Numbered from the stretch's first letter, positions 13,484 through 24,700 are shown. The stretch: 64,000 nt of DNA from Delphinus delphis (GCF_949987515.2 NC_082684.1:52666006-52730005), one strand, 5' to 3'. A program made the numbers and translations. The notes: generated by a model from the sequence alone, not told the origin.

Positions 13484-13549
13484 GTCCCTCTCCTCCTTCT
13501 TACCCCTCCTCCCTTCCCTTCCTCCCCACCCCCGTCCCCCTCGCCCCAC

Positions 13550-13581
<32 letters not shown>

Positions 13582-13590
13582 TCCCCGCTC
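13484..13590. repeat. Polypyrimidine tract (C/T-rich, CCT-type)
   Basis: Roughly 100 bases are almost purely C and T on the + strand, ending in repeated TCC/TTCC units. Such tracts can form triplex structures and bind GAGA-like or PCBP factors. On the other strand the tract yields long Glu- and Gly-rich spurious frames. Confidence 0.7.
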
Positions 13591-13594
13591 GGCG

Positions 13595-13615
13595 ATGCGA
13601 GCCTGTATCGTGTAA
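13595..13615 (+). other. Upstream ORF, 6 codons plus stop
   Basis: An ATG at 13595 opens a six-codon frame (MRACIV) closed by TAA at 13613-13615. It matters only if transcription starts upstream of it. Confidence 0.35.
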
Positions 13616-13625
13616 CAGGATTGGC

Positions 13626-13639
13626 GTTGCAATGGCAAC
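13626..13639. promoter_or_regulatory. RFX-type X-box, palindromic
   Basis: GTTGCAATGGCAAC is a near-perfect inverted repeat of the RFX half-site (GTTGCC-type arms around AT). RFX factors drive ciliary and neuronal genes. It sits 670 bp upstream of the canonical ATG, inside the CpG island. The motif also contains an ATG (13632) that opens an upstream ORF. Confidence 0.6.
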
Positions 13640-13751
13640 TGATGGAATGGGGGAAGGCAAGACAGCAGGGCTGGGGGCTCCGGACTGCGGGCGGGCGGGC
13701 CGCTGCCGCCGCTTGACGCTCCTCCGGGGACCTTCGCGAGTTACTTTGTAA
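13632..13751 (+). other. Upstream ORF, 39 codons plus stop
   Basis: The ATG has G at +4 and sits inside the X-box palindrome. The frame begins MATDGMGEGK and stops with TAA at 13749-13751. A second in-frame ATG is at 13647, and another frame opens at 13642 and stops at 13716. It would be a translated leader element only if the transcription start lies upstream of 13632. No similarity to a known peptide is recognised. Confidence 0.3.
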
Positions 13752-13884
13752 AGGCGAACCCAAGCGAGGAAGCCCCTGCTCGGTGCCCCGAGTCAGAGGC
13801 CACTTCCTGCTCCCTGGCTGCCCGCGTCAGGCTCGCACCGCTCGGCACACCCGGCCCCTCGCCAGCACCCGCCGCCGGCCCAGC

Positions 13885-13919
13885 GCGCCGCCGCCGCCGC
13901 CGCAGCAGCAGCAGCAGCT
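13885..13919. repeat. Adjacent CCG and CAG triplet runs
   Basis: About five CCG/GCC units run directly into five CAG units within the presumed 5' leader. Both unit types are length-unstable in other genes. Confidence 0.65.
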
Positions 13920-14074
13920 GCGAAGACTCCAGTCCGCTCCCCTGAAGAACACTTCGCCTCACGGCTCCGCTTCCCATCACGCCCCCTGCTCCTCCCCGGC
14001 GTCTGCGATTTTCCCAGGCGCCCAGTGTGAGTGAGGCGTGCGTGTGAGTCTGTGTCAGGGTATTGTGTTGTGGG

Positions 14075-14101
14075 AGTGTGTGTGTGTGTGTGTGTGTGTG
14101 T
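14075..14101. repeat. (GT)n microsatellite abutting ATG 14102
   Basis: About 13 GT units end immediately before the upstream in-frame ATG, so the repeat sets that codon's weak context. Length changes here would not alter the extended protein, since the repeat is 5' of the ATG. Confidence 0.8.
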
Positions 14102-14381
14102 ATGAGTGTGGGGTGTGCGGGGCTCCTGCGCTCCGCTCACGGCCGCCGCCGGGGAAAGACAGACGGACTGCGCTTCCCCCTTCCGCGAGCGGTTCCCGGG
14201 CACCTCGGCTCGGCTGGGGAGCGAGCGGAGCGCGTCCGGCTGGCCGCCGGCCTCCAGAAGGTCCCGCTGCGTCCCCCCTGGGCTGGATATGTTCATGTTC
14301 ACGTGAAGATGGATTTAGTGTACGGTCTCGTGTGGCTGCTGACAGTCTTCCTGGAGGGGATCTCTGGCCAAGGAGTGTACG
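14102..14381 (+). CDS. MDGA2: MDGA2 exon 1, alternative N-terminally extended reading
   Basis: The MDGA2 frame stays open upstream of the usual start, and its first ATG is at 14102. This adds 69 residues, beginning MSVGCAGLLRSAHGRRRG, before the signal peptide. An in-frame TGA at 14045-14047 closes the frame further upstream. No other ATG in any frame lies between 13650 and 14102, so a transcript starting in that interval would meet this codon first. Its context is weak (T at -3, A at +4). From memory, human MDGA2 is listed as 956-residue and 1025-residue forms, a difference of 69, which matches this extension exactly. The extension is rich in Arg, Gly and Pro and would push the signal sequence inward, which could impair secretion. 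It may be a database reading rather than a protein that is made; I cannot tell from DNA alone. Confidence 0.5.
14289..14306 (+). other. Five-codon uORF ending 2 nt before the MDGA2 start
   Basis: The sequence reads Met-Phe-Met-Phe-Thr-stop in the +2 frame relative to MDGA2, with G at -3. Its TGA at 14304-14306 is separated from ATG 14309 by only two bases. Ribosomes initiating here would terminate right beside the main start. It lies within the 69-residue extension in a different frame. Confidence 0.5.
14309..14381 (+). CDS. MDGA2: MDGA2 first coding exon (signal peptide), canonical start
   Basis: This is the first coding exon of a GPI-anchored Ig-superfamily synaptic adhesion protein. MDGA proteins bind neuroligins in cis and limit neurexin contact. 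It encodes 24 full codons plus one base, beginning MDLVYGLVWLL and ending GISGQGVY. The hydrophobic core followed by a Gly-rich end is a secretion signal, with cleavage likely near Gly20. The exon ends at G|GTGAGT, a strong donor in phase 1; the next exon should complete an Ala codon, as in the Q-G-V-Y-A start of mature MDGA2. The ATG has a strong initiation context (A at -3, G at +4). I recognise the signal peptide from the human protein; position 14 is Phe here, where I recall Leu. The Ig, fibronectin and MAM exons lie beyond the window. An alternative upstream in-frame start is listed separately. Confidence 0.87.
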
Positions 14382-14387
14382 GTGAGT
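14382..14387 (+). other. MDGA2: Splice donor of MDGA2 exon 1
   Basis: The bases GTGAGT follow the exon directly and match the U1 consensus well. The preceding base is G, so the junction reads G|GTGAGT. The intron is phase 1. Confidence 0.85.
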
Positions 14388-15247
14388 GGAATCGCGACGC
14401 TATTGTGACCTTGCATTCTTAGGGAAGATAGGCTGGTGAGCGAAAATGCACGACTCGCGCCGTTCCGGGGCCCCTCCCGGCGTGGCTTTTGATTTCCACT
14501 TCATCACGTTATTGGGAGCGATAAGGAGGCGGAGAGCGCGCTGCGAATCGGGCTGCGAGCCGCTCTCCCAGCGCCTCGGCTCGGGCTCGGAGTTGGGTCG
14601 AGCCGGCAGCCCAGCACTCGTGCGAATAAGTGGCTTTGCACTTGATTTATCCTCTCTGGGGGCCCGAGCTCTAGCAGTCTTTGATTTAATAATGATTTGG
14701 CTCCTTGCATGCCTTGGTGTCGGTGCCGCGGTTTCCTCCAAAGGGAAGCTTCGAATGTGACCCCAGTGAGCTCCCCATTCCTCTCCGCCCCGTGTCTCAG
14801 CCTTCTCTTTTCCTTTTCCTTTTTTTGGGGGGGGGGGGCGTGGGGAGAGTTGAATGCCTGCTTGACTTGACTTTCCAGCTCAGGAAGTGGGTTGACAGTC
14901 GAGTTGCGTTCTGCACCAACCGCTGCCATAAGCACTGACTTGGGGAGGGGAAAATAGCAGGCAAGATTCTCGGTGCCAGACACAATTAAGGGACATGTTT
15001 ATGTGAATGGATGAGCAAATGCATGAATGAACGGACGGCCAAGTCTGCGCGTCTCGGCTCCGGGGCAGGACACTAGCTCGCTGCAACAGGAACATAATCT
15101 CAGTTCTCCGGAAAACGCAGGGCTGGGAGGGTTAGGACGGAGAGAAGGGTGAACGTGTTAATTCGGATGTTTTTAAGTCCTCAAGAGCCAATCCAGGTTC
15201 CTTCGCCTGTCAGCAGTTGGCACCCTTGGTTTTCGGGACTGAAAGAT

Positions 15248-15266
15248 ACACACACACACACACACC
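15248..15266. repeat. (CA)n microsatellite
   Basis: About nine CA units in early intron 1. Confidence 0.8.
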
Positions 15267-15904
15267 CTCTGGCTCAAATGTGAGTCTTCTCCTGGGATAA
15301 GCAGGCGGTGCTACAAAGGAAAAATAACTTTTGTGTTCTCGAGGTATGGTAGGAAGGTTAAGAGAACAGCCCTTGAGGGGACAGCAAGCCGAGACTCACC
15401 CACAGCTCCCAGGCTAGGGCCGACATCCGGCGAAACTGTGTGCTGGAAATTTGGCAGCCCGCCTTTGGTCTCCCTCGGGGTTGGGACCCCAGCGCTGCAG
15501 TGCTAGGCACCGGCTGCCCCGGGCAAAGAGCATGAGTGTTCGTGGAAGCGCAGACCCTAGAAGTGACTTGGGAGTGGGCGCGGATGCAGGGGGACCTTGA
15601 GTCCTCAAACTCTCTGGGAACGTGGAGTGCGCAGTGGGCAGGTGTTTGGGAACCGAGGCGAGAGGTCTGCCTTTACTCTCTCCGCGGTGTCTTGTCCAGG
15701 GCTGAGCGGTGCTGGGGGGGTGGTGGGGAGAGTGTCAGGAGCGGCGAGCACTGGGCTCTGCTTCGCCTCATCGGCCACTCCCCTTGCCTGTCTTCCTACT
15801 TCCCTCCTTGGCTCTGGCCAAGAGATCTTCACTTTCTCCCACCTCTAAGCATCTTAATTTCCCCTCTCTCCTCACTCCCTCTTTCCCAAATGAGAGCGAG
15901 CTTT

Positions 15905-15936
15905 CTTGGTGGTGGTGGTGGTGCTGGTACCGCTAC
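15905..15936. repeat. (GGT)n triplet repeat
   Basis: Six or more GGT units with interruptions. Confidence 0.75.
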
Positions 15937-16689
15937 TGCTGGTGTGTGTAGGAGAGATGCTGAGGTCTTGAACCTCTTGGCTTAAACCGCTTGGCTGATG
16001 GCAGGAGGTGAGGCCTTGAGCAGAGCAGGAATTCATTTAGTGCTCTTTTGACTTCTGCTGGAGTCTGGTGTCCCGCAGCTGAGAGTGGCTGGGATTCTAG
16101 GGATGGAGGAGTGCTGCAGATAAGATGGAACCTTCTCGCGTGAGTCTGAACTCTGCTTGTCCAAGTCTTTATTTCTCTCCCATTGGTTAGATTAGCTCAA
16201 ATAAAAAGAGTTTTTGTTTTTGTTTTGTTTTTAAAATGTGTGTGTGTAGGAGATAATGAGAAGTGAGAAAAATCGGGGTGGTGGGTAGGGGATGTTCTGG
16301 AACTGTCTGGATTAGAAAGGGTTCCATTTTTCTGTCACTGTTTGTCATTCAAATTGTTTGTCCTGGTAAGTCTCATGCTGGGCGGTGGGAAAGTGTAAGA
16401 TTTAGGAGTGGAGACAAGTAGAGAACAATTGCATCAAAACAGTCCTGGGCCTTGCTGCTTAACAATAAGGGGGAAGGCATTTCTGCTACTGAGCTGATCG
16501 TTGTGAAGGTGGTGGTGTTTTTTTTTTCTTTTACTATTGATGTGGTTATTAGTCACTTAGCTAGGAGTAGAATTGGCTTTGTTTGAAAATTAGTCAGCAT
16601 CTCTAGTCGTTATAAATGTCATAGCTATCAGGTGAGTGAAAAAATATATTTATATATTACTTTTCAAATATGTCTTACAAATCACAGAA

Positions 16690-16882
16690 GTTAGATTCTC
16701 AAAGTGGGAATCCGCAACCTTCAGTATGAGCATCACCTGGGAACTTGTTAGGAATGCAAATTCTCTGACCCCTCCCAGGATTTCTAAATCAGAAATTCAG
16801 AGTTTGGGATCCACATTCTGTGTTTTTCACCTCAGGTGATGATTAGGATGCATGCTAAAGTCTGAGAACCACTGATAAAACT
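16690..16882 (+). mobile_element. MER20/MER5-type hAT-Charlie DNA transposon
   Basis: 'tctcaaagtgggaatccgc', 'catcacctgggaacttgtta' and 'gtctgagaaccactg' are the start, middle and terminal inverted repeat of this nonautonomous family. Confidence 0.75.
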
Positions 16883-17799
16883 TCACATTTCATTGCTTTG
16901 ACTTTGTAAACCATGACCTTTCTTAACCTGAAGTAGTTTTATTTTTTGTGTGTGTGTGGAAGCATTTATGGGGAAGAGAAGATTTTATTTTTATTTAGCT
17001 ATAAAATATTGATTAACTGTAAGAAGGACGTAGACATAAGAGTTAGTGTAAGATTATAGAGTGTGTTTTGAACATTTTACATGAGGAGTCTGGAAGATGA
17101 TTAATTTTAAAAAAGCAGTGCAATTATAAACAGAGACTTCAAAGACCTAGATAGGAACTTTGCTAGCATAAGTCTGTATCCCTGTCACCCTTTAGTTGCC
17201 TGTGTTTGCCAGATGTAAAACCATTCGTGCTACACACAAAGTATTATTTCTTAATATTGTTTTCTAGTAGGTAAGTTCAAGAGAAAATAACATTATTTTA
17301 TCGGTAATACAGGCAAAATCACTTCACTGTAGCCTAAAACTAATTACATGATTTAGAAATATATCATTGTAACCTTTCTTCCTTGAAATAGCTAGTCAGC
17401 CCTTCATTCTTCTACTGCTAGCCTGGAAAATTCTGAGCATGAAATTCAGATGTTTTTAAGTAATTGAGACTATTTGTTTTAATATATAGATTATATTGTC
17501 TTGAGTTACTGTAGTCTTCTTCCTATTGTGTTTGACCAGCTTGGTACCGTGTGCACTACTTAAGTATAAAAGTTTCTGCTATAGACCTAGGGACTTACTG
17601 TCATTTATCCGGGAATACTGCTTAGCAGACTTACTGCACAGTAGCTGAGATTTGTGTATATGTGGCATTTGGGTAAGGGAGATTATCTTTTGATTTATAT
17701 CTGCCTGTCTACCCTCCACCAATGATTCTGATGTCATTAAAAAACACTTTTTAAAAATAGCATTTTTCCCTGTAGATATCTATATTTGTGTAGTTTTTA

Positions 17800-17938
17800 T
17801 TTTTTAATTTTTTTAATAATTTTTTTTTTGGCCATGCCATGAGGCTTGTGGGATCTTAGTTCCCCAACCAGGGATTGAACCCGGGGCCGTGGCAGTGAAA
17901 GTGTGGAGTCCTAACCACTGGACCACCAGGGAATTCCC
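17800..17938 (-). mobile_element. Short tRNA-derived cetartiodactyl SINE
   Basis: In reverse it starts 'gggaattccctggtggtcca' and ends with GGCCAAAAAA. It shares the CHR/Bov-tA tRNA head but lacks the CHR body. A 13-bp target duplication TGTGTAGTTTTTA flanks it (17787-17799 and 17939-17951). Confidence 0.85.
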
Positions 17939-18359
17939 TGTGTAGTTTTTAAAATCAATTTTCTTAAGTTTTTATATTCTCCCGTTTTGAATTTAAAAAA
18001 AATTTTGGTATTCAAGCTTTTTCCTCAAAATAATCTTGGAAGTTTAAAGTTTTATTTTAATTTTCTTTTTACTATAAAACGTCACTGAAAACCAAGAAGT
18101 CATTAAAGAACAGTGAACTGGTATCCATTTTTGGCATTGTTAATTTTGTTGCACTAAACCCATTGCATTACATTTAGGATAACTGATTAAACATAGCATC
18201 AAGGGTCACAATGTAAACCCCAGCTAGGTGTATATGACTGCAATACTTAGAGCTGAGTGATCCAAAGTATTTTCCTAGTTTTGAAAGTTTTCTTTGTAAG
18301 TTATTCTGTGGATGTTTAACTGTGTTTTTTAGAGAACCTGTTGATAATTACATAATTTT

Positions 18360-18770
18360 GAGAATCATATCTCCTGTAAACTTCACAGCTGTCTTGCTTA
18401 AAAAGGAAAAAACTGCTCCATTGACACACACTGTATTTTTACTTCTGACCTATTATACCCTTAATTTCCAAGGAGGCTAATAAAAGATTATAACTGCATT
18501 AGCACAGGACAAATCCCCACTGCAATTGAAAAACAAAATAAAAGTCTATGTCTAAATAGTTTGTAATGGGAGCCAAATCTACCAATGACTTGGTGTCCTA
18601 AAATAATTAATGAACTGCCCATAAATAGCTTGCAGGATGTGCTAGAAGCAATAAATAGAATAAGTTTATCAACACATCTGTATGACAAATTAGCAAGCTG
18701 TATTCTCTCAATTCAGGTGATATCAATTAGTCTCACAAATTTTAAGAATGACACCCCAGGCAGTAGATGA
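18360..18770. other. Candidate conserved noncoding block
   Basis: Repeat-free, CpG-poor sequence with several homeodomain-type cores, including AATAATTAATGAAC near 18601 and TATCAATTAG near 18720. Texture resembles neurodevelopmental enhancers, but conservation cannot be measured from one genome. Confidence 0.3.
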
Positions 18771-21700
18771 CAGAAAAGACTTGGTGGAATTGAGAACCAG
18801 GGGATAAGGTAGACAGGAAGGATCTGGAAGATCTTTCAGACTGTCAGTGGGTTGAATCTAAATGTAGAGATTGACCCTAAGGGATCAGAGTGCTCTGGGA
18901 GGTCAGTTGACCATTACATCCAGTCCCAGGATGTTTCCATCCTCACAGCAAAATTATCCCAAGGTGCATTGAATTGTGATTTTTGTCCTGTTTGAGTTTG
19001 GAGAAACCCTGTGATCAGATTCTGCTTTTGACTGAACACATATTTAGGGTGTCAGCCTGTGGGAGATGACTTTAATGAGTGTTGCTAAAAAAAGGTAAAT
19101 CTGAAGCTCTGTCATATGCAATTAGCTTTAACCTTCTCTCTTCCCACTCCTTGCCCCACTGTCCCTATGTGCACACGAGAACACGCACACACACACGTAC
19201 CCTGGATCATCACCACTTTGGTCACCATCACAGGAAGAGTGGGCTGTCCTTTGTATCTTGAGATTATTTTTGCACATTCAAGGTTGTCCTTACTGGTTGT
19301 GTTACTGAGAATTTGCATGACAAATGAGCAGATTATTTTATACGGTGTTACTTGCTCATGTCCTGTTTGTCCCTGGGAAGTCCCTAAGTGGGCTATTAAG
19401 TACTTTAGATTGAGCAGGTTGAACATTAAGCCTGAGGAATCATTTTCTAGAGAACAAATCAGTGAGGGTGAATAGATGTCATAAAAGAAATTCAAGAAAG
19501 GCATTTTTCATGATCTTCATTATCTTGGCTTAATTTTATTGTCTCTGATACCAGCTCTTCTTATTGATATTGTAAAATTATTTTAGTGTTTGTTTTGTAA
19601 GGCAAACCACCTTAAACCTATTTTGAGAAACAGGTTTTCCGGAAAAAATGTGCTCTGTATTCTTTTAAAATGTACTGTTGTAATGTGATTGGGGTAGGGC
19701 TCATGGGATGCAACTAATAGCATGAGCCTGTGGGTTCAGGTTATGTCTTAACACAGTGTTAGGAACCGTGATCTTGGGTTGCTTTCCACCTATTGAGATA
19801 ATTCATCACTCATGTTCTCTGGCCTGGTCCTCATGCTTTGGGAAGAGTTGGGCCCAAGACTCGAAACCCACAAAGTCAAAGGCAAACAGTCAGTTATACC
19901 CGCCTAGTCCTGGAACTGAGCTCTTGGCAGCTGCAGTGAACTAAAGGAATGTGCTATCAGCTCCCAGTTGAATTGGGGGAAGATCTTACTTTCCCTTTTG
20001 GCTATTTTGGAAGGGCAAGCAAAGTATTATATTGAATTCATTTCAAGTATGAATAGGGTGAACGTTTTTAGCTTCACTGTAATTGCCGTTAACTGAATAG
20101 TCCCTCAAAATGAAATTTCATTTCTTTGCTTCAGTGACTGTCAATGTAAAAATATTACTTAGAGCAGAATGAATAAATGATTTCATTTATAGGCCACTGT
20201 ATCCTATTTTTATTTTCAAATCCAATTAATAAACTTTTGGCCCTGTAAAATCATAAAGTCAGAAGAGACTTTACGATGGCATTAAATCATCTCACTAATT
20301 TATGACACAATGGCTTTATATTATGCTACTCTGATGGTGGTCCTATCCTATTCGTGAGATTTCTTTCACAACTCTTTTTTCCACAATCCAGACTTATTCA
20401 CTGGATGGATATTTTTTTGTCACCTTGCTAAAATCCCTCATCTCCATTATTGGATCGTGCACTTAGTTATTTCCCATTTTATACCAGTACAATTCCATTT
20501 TTTACTTAACTTATATGACCTTGAACTGATCCCAATTAAGCTCTCTTATATTGGTTTCTTACTACTTTTCCAAGATACTAATGCCAAGATACTATTTCCA
20601 AGATACTATTTCTGTCTTGTGTTTTAAAACACTTATTTCCTTTCCTGTTGATGTAATTGATTGAATTCAGTAAGAAAGATGATTTCCATTTCATAATCTA
20701 AATCATACTTTCCCCAGGAGTTCACAGTCATAGAAAAGGATTTCAAATGTTAGGAACATTTTTTTTGGCTATCACACATTTACTATAAATTTACCAATTA
20801 AAGACATATTATGGTAGGAGCAAAGGTATTAGGAATTATGACATAACTTTTCTTTCTGTCTTTTAGTATGCTACCTCTATAACTTTACATAAAAATAGGA
20901 GACATCAGTTTCTTGCTATTCCCCGTCAAAACTATACCAAGGACTATTGTGTGGTTGGCAGATGGGGTCAAATATGTGACATGTTACCATATCCGCAAGC
21001 AGCATATTTCTTGTCCTGTTTTGTTGGAATAAGAATGGGAGGGATAAAAATAATGGAATGATTCTGTAGAAAGGGAATCATATATGTCTGAAAGAGGAAG
21101 AGTTGGTTCATAGCTAGACCTCCCACAGTCTTAAAGGACAGCACAAGGGGCAGTGAAATCTCAGTGAGGTGAGTAGGAAATCAAATGCTGGCCTGGAAAA
21201 GCCATTCGAAGAATATATCTGTCCTTTAAGTAATAGCAAAACAGCAAACTATTTTATTTCTGAAATAAATAGAACCTTGTTCATGTGTGTCAAACAGAGG
21301 AAGAAAAAACAATGTCTGCCATTTGACTGAATGACAACTTCAGGGAGATTTTTCTGTTCTCCTGAAAGGGAAAGATAGACGAGGAATTCTTAAACAGAGC
21401 CTATGGTCCCAGTGGACCAGATTATCCTACCTGCCAATTGATTGTACTTAAGGAGAGATAGGCACAGGTTAAACATTGAGGCATTCTCTTTGTTATTTCT
21501 CAGTGGAGCTATGAATTTGGTCCAGGCCTTGCCTTGGGTCCACTTCCTACTGAAGAGGGGGAGGCTCCCACGAGTCTCCTGAGAAGGATATAAAACTCTG
21601 AGGAAGATATGCAACTTTTCAGAAATTTTCAGTAGGAATTGTACACAGTTTCTGGTCAGATGGTGGGTAAGTTCTGGTAACTTCAGTCAGCAAATTAAGG

Positions 21701-24700
21701 TATAACTTCTATGGATTAAACATGTAACTAAGTAGTAAGAGCTGTGAACTCAAAAAGAGTTTACTAGTTAATTAAGAAGATAAAGCCAAATGGAAAAACA
21801 AACAAAATAAGGCTATGAGAAATATACAAATATTTGTGCAAGATGAGAGAGCATTGATAGCTGCCATGGTTGGAGGAAACTTGAAAAAGCTGGTACGTCA
21901 TGGTTTCAGACTTGAAAGTAGGTTGATGTAATATAGATAAAGAGGGAGGATAGGCCAGTGCTAAAGCACAGATCCCAGCTGCAGGAATAATAGGGCAGAA
22001 AGGAAAATAACCCTGCAGTACGTGTCTAGTATTAAACCTAAGCAATTTCTCCAAAGTTTGTCCCAACTAGAAAGATGTATCCATCCTTAACCTGTGGTAA
22101 CTCCCTCTCCCCCAAAGTCTGTAAGTCTGTGAAATAAATTTGACTGTGTGATACTCTGGAACTTGCTCAGATATTTATGTCTACCAAATTCCTAGGTTTG
22201 TGTGTGTGCAATGTGGAGCCACCTGACCTGCTCATCAGGAGTTAAGACGGTTGTCTCTAAAGTTCCTGTAGGATTCTGAGCCCTCCCCAATTCTACGCAA
22301 ACTTGGGGAGCTTTGAACTTACATAGCAGCGCCTTTTGGAGTTCAGGTCAAAGACTTTTCAAAGGCTTTTTAAGAGTGCCTGCTACTTAGAAGCAGTGGA
22401 CTGTGGGTCTAGAATCATGTTGTTCTTTACAAATGTACAGCCACTGAGATGAATGCGTTACCTTTATGAAAAGAGGTATGTGGTTTCATTATTTATTTAT
22501 TTTTATTCTTGTGCAAGGCAGCAAAAAAAAAATCTTAATCTCTTTATCCCTCAGTTTCCATATCTAATAAACTCTTAGGAAAGTGGGCTGTTATACAGAG
22601 AAAATGTAAATAACAGCAAGAATAAAAAAGTCTGGTTGCATTTTTATATCGGGAGTAGAGGGAGACTGCATAGCAAGTGTCCTTTATCTTCTTAAAAAAG
22701 TATACTCAGGTGGTCCAACAATTGGACCTCCTAGTAGGAGTGCCATTTGGTTCTCAGAACAGAGTTAAGGGGCTTGGAAGTAACAGGGAGAAAGTAATTT
22801 TTTTCTGGAAAAAATAATTCCCATCTGTCAGTCTATCAGAAAATAACTCAAGTGGTATATTTTTAAACAGTATATGTAATATTAATATGTGCATGAAAAT
22901 GCCATTTGATATTGCATCTTGTATGCACATGTGGTTGGTATTGCTCCTCAGGCTAGTCTCCTCTCAATCTATATAACCCTGGAGTTTTTCCTTTTGCTCC
23001 TTAATGGTGGGGGTGGGGAGCTGGTATCCCCACTCATTTAAGAGCTCTAGAGACAATTAGTGTCACCTAAACCTTATGACCATGAGTATATTTATATATG
23101 TGTGTGTTCAAATATATGTATAAATCTTGCTTTTGTATCAAGGAGCGAGAATAGTCTCAATGTCCTGCCATTTCGAGACTAATCTAAAAATGATACAAAT
23201 AGGGATATATTTGTAAGAGACTACAAGTCATTGATAATTTAAAAATAAAACCAGAGAAACCAGAGAAAATGAGAATAAATTAAGTGGGGCTATCACAAGT
23301 TTATTGTGTATTTGGTCCCAAAGTGACCAAAATGACTATTTCCCACCTAGTCGCCTAATTATTTTAAAAACTCTATAGAATTAACTGAAAAGGCTGGGAC
23401 CTTATTCACCATTACACTGTAACAGCTACATACATAAGAAAGCATTTTTATATATAATGGATTTTAATTATCCTTGGTAAACACTTATTTTCTATTTTTT
23501 GAGGGTGAAAGGTAATTCACCTCAATAATACCCATTCATATAACTAACTACATGGAAGAAATTCATTAGGCTAGTTTTCTGAGTGTCAGAATATTAGCTA
23601 GTTATTGGTTGGGAATATTGGTCAGGTACTTCTGTAACCAAACCAAAAGGTCATCTTTACTTGAGACTTTAAACAGCCAACAAAATTATTAGTTGAGAAT
23701 AATTTTCCCCACTACGAGGGATGAAAAATACTGGCTTTGCTAAGCATGTCACCTTAAGCATATACACACAGTAGACTCTGTGACATGCACAGATTTAACT
23801 GACGTGTAGTTTTTGAGTTGTCAGTCTTATCCTGGTAGTATTTCAGAATTAGTGAAGTTATTATCAAGAAGTTGTATAGTTATTGTTTTTATCCTGGTTC
23901 TGAACTTGTTCATTCTTTTTCATGGCTTATTCTACACCATTATTGTGATTCTCACCTCATTCTTCTATTTACTTACATTTTTCATTTGGTTCATGTTTCA
24001 CACTGGAGTATATTACCTGTACCCTTTCTTTGTACAGAGCTGCTGTATTAATATTAAAGTTTTCAGTCTAAGTTCACAATTAATCAAACCTCAATCTTGG
24101 GCTAATTTTGTTCTTACTTTGTCATGTGTAGCTTCATCTAAGTGTAATTGCCTAAGGAGGTGCAGCTCTCTTCTATTCTGACCCTGTAATATTGCTAAGA
24201 TTGGGGTTTAGAAACTTCCCCCTCTTTACCTAAGACAAGAATAATTCTCAGTGGGCCACAGCCTTTTTACTCAGAGGCTACTTATCCTCTGATGGTTTTC
24301 TGTATCTCACTAACAAACATTCCTCTAGTTGCAGCAGCTGGGGTTAAAAGTGGCCTGCTTCCTGTGATTTTATAATTTACTGTTGAACTCTATTATCATT
24401 GTATGATTTTAGTTGATATTTCAAAAAGCATTTAAGTTTTAACTTTTCTGTCGTCATTGACAACTCACTCATTAATGCCTTAATTCTCTAAGCTTACTGA
24501 TGCGAAGAAGTACTTTGAAACCTTTTAAGTTTAATCCCCTCTCCAGTTTCAGAGAAAGTGTATCTTTCTACACATAAACTACACATATATATTTGTATAT
24601 ATAGTATATATGTATATACTCTAAAATATATATTCATATATATTAACTGTCTATGAGTGTGTGGGTATGTGGGTGTATCTGTGTATTCATGGAGTGGGTC

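Larger units (their letters stand above)
12440..14800. promoter_or_regulatory. MDGA2: CpG island promoter of MDGA2
   Basis: GC content and CpG density rise sharply near 12.44 kb and fall after about 14.8 kb, in contrast to AT-rich, CpG-poor flanks. The island covers the 5' leader and exon 1 and reaches almost 1.9 kb upstream of the start codon. I see no convincing TATA box, as expected for a dispersed CpG-island promoter. GC-box-like GGGCGG strings are present, for example in the GGGCGGGCGGG stretch near 13690. The transcription start cannot be placed from sequence alone. The long upstream reach leaves room for divergent antisense transcription. Confidence 0.85.
14801..16689. other. Early intron 1, unassigned
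   Basis: Moderately GC-rich tail of the CpG island, then ordinary sequence. Apart from the CA and GGT runs, a G-run at 14827-14838 and a GTTTT-rich patch near 16210, nothing is recognised. Confidence 0.4.

Noticed and set aside
14063..14101. Extending MDGA2 further upstream to 14063
   Set aside because: The codon at 14063 is TTG, not ATG, and the added residues are Cys-Val repeats from the GT microsatellite.
13793..14302. 169-codon minus-strand frame with poly-Ala and poly-His/Thr runs
   Set aside because: The runs come from the CAG/CCG triplets and the GT microsatellite opposite the MDGA2 leader.
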